NCBI GenBank assembly: GCA_014305015.1
Contig: JACRUB010000214.1
Coordinates: 7,456-16,975 of the forward strand
Reading direction: 5' to 3'
Source of the DNA: Vulcanimicrobiota bacterium
GTDB taxonomy: Bacteria; Vulcanimicrobiota; Vulcanimicrobiia; Vulcanimicrobiales; Vulcanimicrobiaceae
DNA: 9,520 nt
Part shown: positions 6,745-9,520 of the stretch, piece after piece
Layout of the letters: every line of letters begins with the position of its first letter
Position numbering within the stretch: position 1 is the stretch's first letter
Made by a program: the position numbers and the translations under genes
Notes under the pieces: generated by a model
Told to the model about the DNA's origin: nothing
The model's input: only the letters and a program-made list of their open reading frames with translations
Databases searched by the model: none

Positions 6745-7221
6745 TTGAAGTGCTATTTCTTGCGTCATGGGATTGCCGAAGAGAGCAGTGCGAGCGGCAA
6801 AGACTACGATCGCGTGCTCACGCGTGATGGCGTGCGTCGCATGCAGCGCGAGGCAAAAACGATTGCGAAAATGGATTTAGGCCTAGACATTATCCTAAGC
6901 AGTCCGTTATTGCGCGCGAAGCAGACCGCCGATATCGTTGCGGAGGAAATGAAACTGAAGCACCGGGTCGTGGAAGATCCGCGCGCCGGTATAGTTTTCG
7001 ATACGGAGAGCTTTGTGGCGATGCTGAGCGATCATTCCGATGCCGGCGCAATCATGTTCGTCGGGCATGAACCGGGGATGAGCATGACCATCGGTTCGCT
7101 CGCCGGCGGCATGAGCATCGATTTCAAGAAGGGCAGTCTCGCCTGCGTTGAGCTTTCGAGCCGGAGCTCGATGCATGGGCATTTGGTGTGGCTCGTGCCA
7201 GCGAAAGTGCTTGCGTTATGA
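6745..7221 (+). CDS. SixA-like protein-histidine phosphatase
   Basis: A 158-residue cytoplasmic member of the histidine phosphatase (RHG) superfamily, of normal length for SixA-type enzymes, which remove phosphate from phosphohistidine on signalling proteins. Catalytic elements are complete: RHG at residues 7-9 (His8 as phosphate acceptor), LTRDG (25-29), SSPLLRAKQTA (52-62) and the second histidine in FVGHEPGMS (105-113, His108). TTG 6745 is chosen because of GGAGGA at seven bases and because it begins right before the first strand (KCYFLRHG). It follows the helicase by 17 bp, probably on the same transcript, and its stop overlaps the MOSC gene start (ATGA, 7218-7221). Related phosphatases acting on small molecules are an alternative. 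Confidence 0.85.
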   Translation: MKCYFLRHGIAEESSASGKDYDRVLTRDGVRRMQREAKTIAKMDLGLDIILSSPLLRAKQTADIVAEEMKLKHRVVEDPRAGIVFDTESFVAMLSDHSDAGAIMFVGHEPGMSMTIGSLAGGMSIDFKKGSLACVELSSRSSMHGHLVWLVPAKVLAL

Positions 7222-7901
7222 CTTTCAAAATTGTCGGCGTCCGCACCGGAAAGCCGCAGCCCGGACGTCTCTCGCGCCGCGGGCAACTTGTTGCAACCAC
7301 GTTCGGACGCACGAAAACGACCGCACCCGTGCGCGTATTGCGCGAAGGTCTCGAGGGCGACCGGCCTTCCGATTTAAGCGTGCACGCAGGGAGCGACCGT
7401 GCGGTGCTTTTCTACGCGATGAGCAACTATGAGTATTGGTCTTCAAAACTGCAGCTTCCAATCGAAAAAGCGCTCGGGCGCGGATTCGGCGAGAACCTTA
7501 CAGTAGAAGGCGTCGATGAACGGGATGTCTGTGTCGGCGACAAATTGCAGATCGGTGATGTCGTGCTCGAGGTCAATCAGCCGCGCGCACCGTGTTGGAA
7601 GATCGGCGCATTCTGGGAAGTCGGGACCTTAACCAAAGATGTCTACCGCAGCGGGCGCACCGGCTGGTTCGCGCGCGTGTTGCAAGAGGGAACGCTCGAT
7701 GCTTCGCAGGCCGTCGAGCTCAAGGAGCGTCCGTATCCCGCCCTGAGCATTCAGGCGCTCAACGATGCGATCCTCGAAATCGACCTGCACGGCGGTGACC
7801 CCGGATCCTATGCAGCAGTCTGTGCCGAGGCCGCCGCTTGCGAGGCGCTCGCTCCCAATTGGCGGAATGCTTTTGCGCAAGCTCAACAAAGGAGTGCATG
7901 A
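7218..7901 (+). CDS. MOSC-domain protein, YiiM-like
   Basis: A 227-residue cytoplasmic protein with a MOSC (molybdenum cofactor sulfurase C-terminal) domain. It shows GLEGDRPSDLSVHAG (residues 44-58), GFGENLTVEG (89-98) and the conserved cysteine in QPRAPCWKI (121-129, Cys126), which in this family ligates a molybdenum cofactor. The region after about 165 resembles the C-terminal three-helix extension of YiiM-like proteins, a group tied to N-hydroxylated compound reduction. Related proteins usually read HGG where this has HAG (56-58), a small deviation. ATG 7218 is chosen over upstream codons because it overlaps the SixA stop (ATGA) and begins at the conserved KIVGV strand. Its stop overlaps the next start (ATGATG). 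Molybdenum-cofactor enzyme is likely; substrate is unknown. Confidence 0.83.
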   Translation: MTFKIVGVRTGKPQPGRLSRRGQLVATTFGRTKTTAPVRVLREGLEGDRPSDLSVHAGSDRAVLFYAMSNYEYWSSKLQLPIEKALGRGFGENLTVEGVDERDVCVGDKLQIGDVVLEVNQPRAPCWKIGAFWEVGTLTKDVYRSGRTGWFARVLQEGTLDASQAVELKERPYPALSIQALNDAILEIDLHGGDPGSYAAVCAEAAACEALAPNWRNAFAQAQQRSA

Positions 7902-8179
7902 TGTGCCGTAACATCAAGACCCTGCATAATTTCGCACCGCCCGCAACGCATGACGAGATTGCGGCTTCGGCCGTACAGTTCGTTCGAAAACTCAGCGGGT
8001 TCACGCATCCCTCGAAGGCCAACGAGGCTGCGTTCTCGCGCGCGGTGCAGCAAGTAACCGAAGCAGCGCACGGACTGCTGCATGGCCTTGTGAGCAATGC
8101 ACCCCCGCGGGACCGCGAGGTCGAAGCGCATAAAGCGCGGGAGCGTTCCAAAGCGCGCTTCGCCCAGGCCGTGAACTAG
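7901..8179 (+). CDS. DUF2277 family protein
   Basis: A 92-residue protein of unknown function. MCRNIKTLHNFAPPATHDE at the start and VRKLSGFTHPSKANEAAF followed by NAPPRDREVEAHKARERSK match the well conserved DUF2277 family almost end to end; the length is normal. It is largely helical with a basic C-terminus, without a membrane segment. Two adjacent ATGs are possible, 7898 and 7901; AAAGGAG (7888-7894) is three bases before the first and six before the second, and the family N-terminus is MCRN, so 7901 is chosen. The MOSC stop overlaps (TGA 7899-7901), so it is last in the operon. The role is unknown; the gene recurs in diverse bacteria, and its function cannot be told from this neighbourhood. 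Confidence 0.88.
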   Translation: MCRNIKTLHNFAPPATHDEIAASAVQFVRKLSGFTHPSKANEAAFSRAVQQVTEAAHGLLHGLVSNAPPRDREVEAHKARERSKARFAQAVN

Positions 8180-8222
8180 GGCCGGTAGAGATAACTCCGA
8201 ACACTAGCACACCTACACTTCT

Positions 8223-8227
8223 GGAGG
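8223..8227 (+). promoter_or_regulatory. ribosome binding site for the metalloprotease (ATT start)
   Basis: GGAGG lies nine bases before ATT at 8237. It is the only good Shine-Dalgarno in the 57-bp gap after the DUF2277 stop. The rest of that gap (8180-8222) shows no recognised hairpin or promoter. Confidence 0.6.
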
Positions 8228-8236
8228 TCTAAGAAC

Positions 8237-9520
8237 ATTCGCGCACTTTCATTTCTTTGCACCATCATCGGACTGGCGCTTATGGGTTCTGCTCCAGCCT
8301 TCTCACAAACCGCTCCGCAAAGCGGCGCAGCCATCGCGCCGAGCATGCCGGTACCCTATGAGACCTTCGTGCACGGCGCAACCGTCACTCCGGGGCTCAT
8401 TCCGATAGTAAAAAAGGGCGGGACCTATTACTTGGTCCTCTCCAAAGATCAGATCGATAATGACTTCATCGAGACGGCCGTGCCGTCGAGCGGCCTCGGT
8501 GGCTTCGGCCCGGCCGCCGGCGAGCCGTACGTCGCGCCGGCCAGAATTCTGCACTTTCAGCGCGTCGACGACCGCGTGATCGTTCGCTGGCCGAACACGA
8601 TCGCGCAAGTTGACCCGAATTCACCGCAGGCGTATTCTGCGAACGAATCGTTACCGAACTCGATTCTCGGGGTCGTTCCAATCGCCGCCGAAGGCGCGAA
8701 CGGAACAGTAGTAATCGCGGCTTCGCTCTTTTTGGGTGACGTCGCCAACTATGCAGCCTCGATCAACCGGGGCACTGATCCCGGCCATGCCTATCGCCTG
8801 GATCCCGCCCGGACGTATTTTGTAAACGGTAAATCCTTTCCGGAAAACACTCTGCTGCGCGTGAGTCAGACCTGGGCGAGCACCGACCCCAATGCGATCG
8901 ATAACGCGCCCGATCCGCGCAGCGTCGAAGTGCTCATGAGTTACAACATCATTGCCGCGCCGAATGACGGCTTTGTGCCGCGGTATTCCGATGCTCGCGT
9001 CGGATACTTCGAAACAGCCAGGCTGGATTTTGCTCGCGATCGCGTCGATCGTGCGCAAACGTACGTGACACGCTGGAACTTCGCCCCGAAAACGCCCGGT
9101 ACGCCCTCTGAGCCATCTCGACCGCTCGTGGTGTACCTCAGCAATGACATTCCGGTGCAATACCGCGATCCGATTCGCAGAGCCTATTTGACCTGGAATA
9201 AGGCGTTCGACCAAATCGGGATTTTGAATGCGGTACACGTTGAACAGCAACCCACGGATCCTTCGTGGGACGCAGATGACATACGCCACAATATGGTTCG
9301 CTGGATTACGAGCACGTCACCGCAGTTCGGAGCCGAAGCACTCATCATTGCCGACCCACGTACGGGTGAAGAAATCAATGTTGGAATCAACATCGATGCG
9401 GTTGTGGGCCTTGGCGGGCGATCTTACCGCTACATCGTAGCGCCTGCGCGCCATATCAGCAGTAGCGCATCTGCCGAGCAGTCGTTTGTCGTGGGCTCCA
9501 TGAACGGCTTAACCCTCCAC
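8237..9520 (+). CDS. secreted DUF5117/DUF4953-type zinc metalloprotease, 5' part
   Basis: At least 428 codons with no stop, running off the right edge. From 8237 the product would be MRALSFLCTIIGLALMGSAPA followed by FSQ: one basic residue, a hydrophobic core and an APAFSQ cleavage region, a good Sec signal peptide. PYETFVHGATVTPGLIPIV (residues 40-58), GLGGFGPAAGEPYVAPARI, TWASTDPN and WNFAPKTPG are typical of DUF5117, and from about residue 300 SNDIPVQYRD, DIRHNMVRW and DPRTGEEINVG of the following zincin domain (DUF4953). The HExxH zinc site is expected just beyond the edge; the family is about 800-900 residues, so roughly half is present. The open frame begins after a TAA at 8192-8194 and holds no ATG, GTG or TTG before ATG 8282, which would delete the signal peptide. 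ATT 8237 with GGAGG nine bases before it is the best start. It probably has its own promoter. Confidence 0.85.
   Translation, partial: MRALSFLCTIIGLALMGSAPAFSQTAPQSGAAIAPSMPVPYETFVHGATVTPGLIPIVKKGGTYYLVLSKDQIDNDFIETAVPSSGLGGFGPAAGEPYVAPARILHFQRVDDRVIVRWPNTIAQVDPNSPQAYSANESLPNSILGVVPIAAEGANGTVVIAASLFLGDVANYAASINRGTDPGHAYRLDPARTYFVNGKSFPENTLLRVSQTWASTDPNAIDNAPDPRSVEVLMSYNIIAAPNDGFVPRYSDARVGYFETARLDFARDRVDRAQTYVTRWNFAPKTPGTPSEPSRPLVVYLSNDIPVQYRDPIRRAYLTWNKAFDQIGILNAVHVEQQPTDPSWDADDIRHNMVRWITSTSPQFGAEALIIADPRTGEEINVGINIDAVVGLGGRSYRYIVAPARHISSSASAEQSFVVGSMNGLTLH

Noticed and set aside
8651..9289. 212-codon minus-strand open frame
   Set aside because: It lies opposite the metalloprotease, whose conserved DUF5117/DUF4953 motifs run continuously through the region.
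1..9520. CRISPR arrays, insertion sequences, tRNA genes or integration sites
   Set aside because: No regularly spaced repeats, transposase-like frames, terminal repeats or tRNA-like folds were seen.

Overview
This is a GC-rich, densely packed bacterial segment. All genes but one point to the + strand, most neighbours overlap by 1 to 11 bases, and non-ATG starts are common (TTG, GTG and probably one ATT). The organism cannot be fixed from the sequence alone. The DUF5117-type secreted metalloprotease at the right end and the base composition suggest a deep-branching environmental lineage such as Candidatus Eremiobacterota/Vulcanimicrobiota (WPS-2), but this is a weak inference.

Left block (1-1975). 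The first 40 codons of a GntR/MocR-type regulator run leftward off the edge. A 68-bp divergent control region carries two AGTGG-containing half-sites that fit a MocR/PdxR operator. To its right is a three-gene overlapping operon: a small lipocalin-like protein of unknown function, a LysE/RhtB-type exporter, and a two-domain NIPSNAP-like protein starting at TTG. This looks like a regulator controlling a small-molecule export or detoxification cassette.

Central block (2035-6727). This is the most interesting part. Three genes are joined by 4-base stop/start overlaps: a TerB_N-domain protein, a BrxD-like (DUF2791-type) P-loop ATPase, and an Lhr-like/BrxHI-like superfamily 2 helicase. BrxD and BrxHI are accessory parts of type 2 BREX phage defence, but no pglX, pglZ, pglW or pglY gene is visible here. 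The module therefore looks like a standalone nucleic-acid-handling or defence system in which a TerB_N protein takes the place of the BREX core.

Right block (6745-8179). A SixA-like histidine phosphatase, a YiiM-like MOSC protein and a DUF2277 protein follow at 17 bp or with overlaps, probably on the same transcript. Their function seems unrelated to defence.

Right edge (8237-9520). The 5' half of a secreted DUF5117/DUF4953 zinc metalloprotease runs off the window. Its signal peptide is encoded upstream of the first ATG and there is no ATG, GTG or TTG start in the open frame. Initiation at ATT, nine bases after a GGAGG, fits best.

No RNA genes, CRISPR arrays, insertion sequences or convincing terminators were seen. 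No stretch longer than 300 bases lacks a gene.
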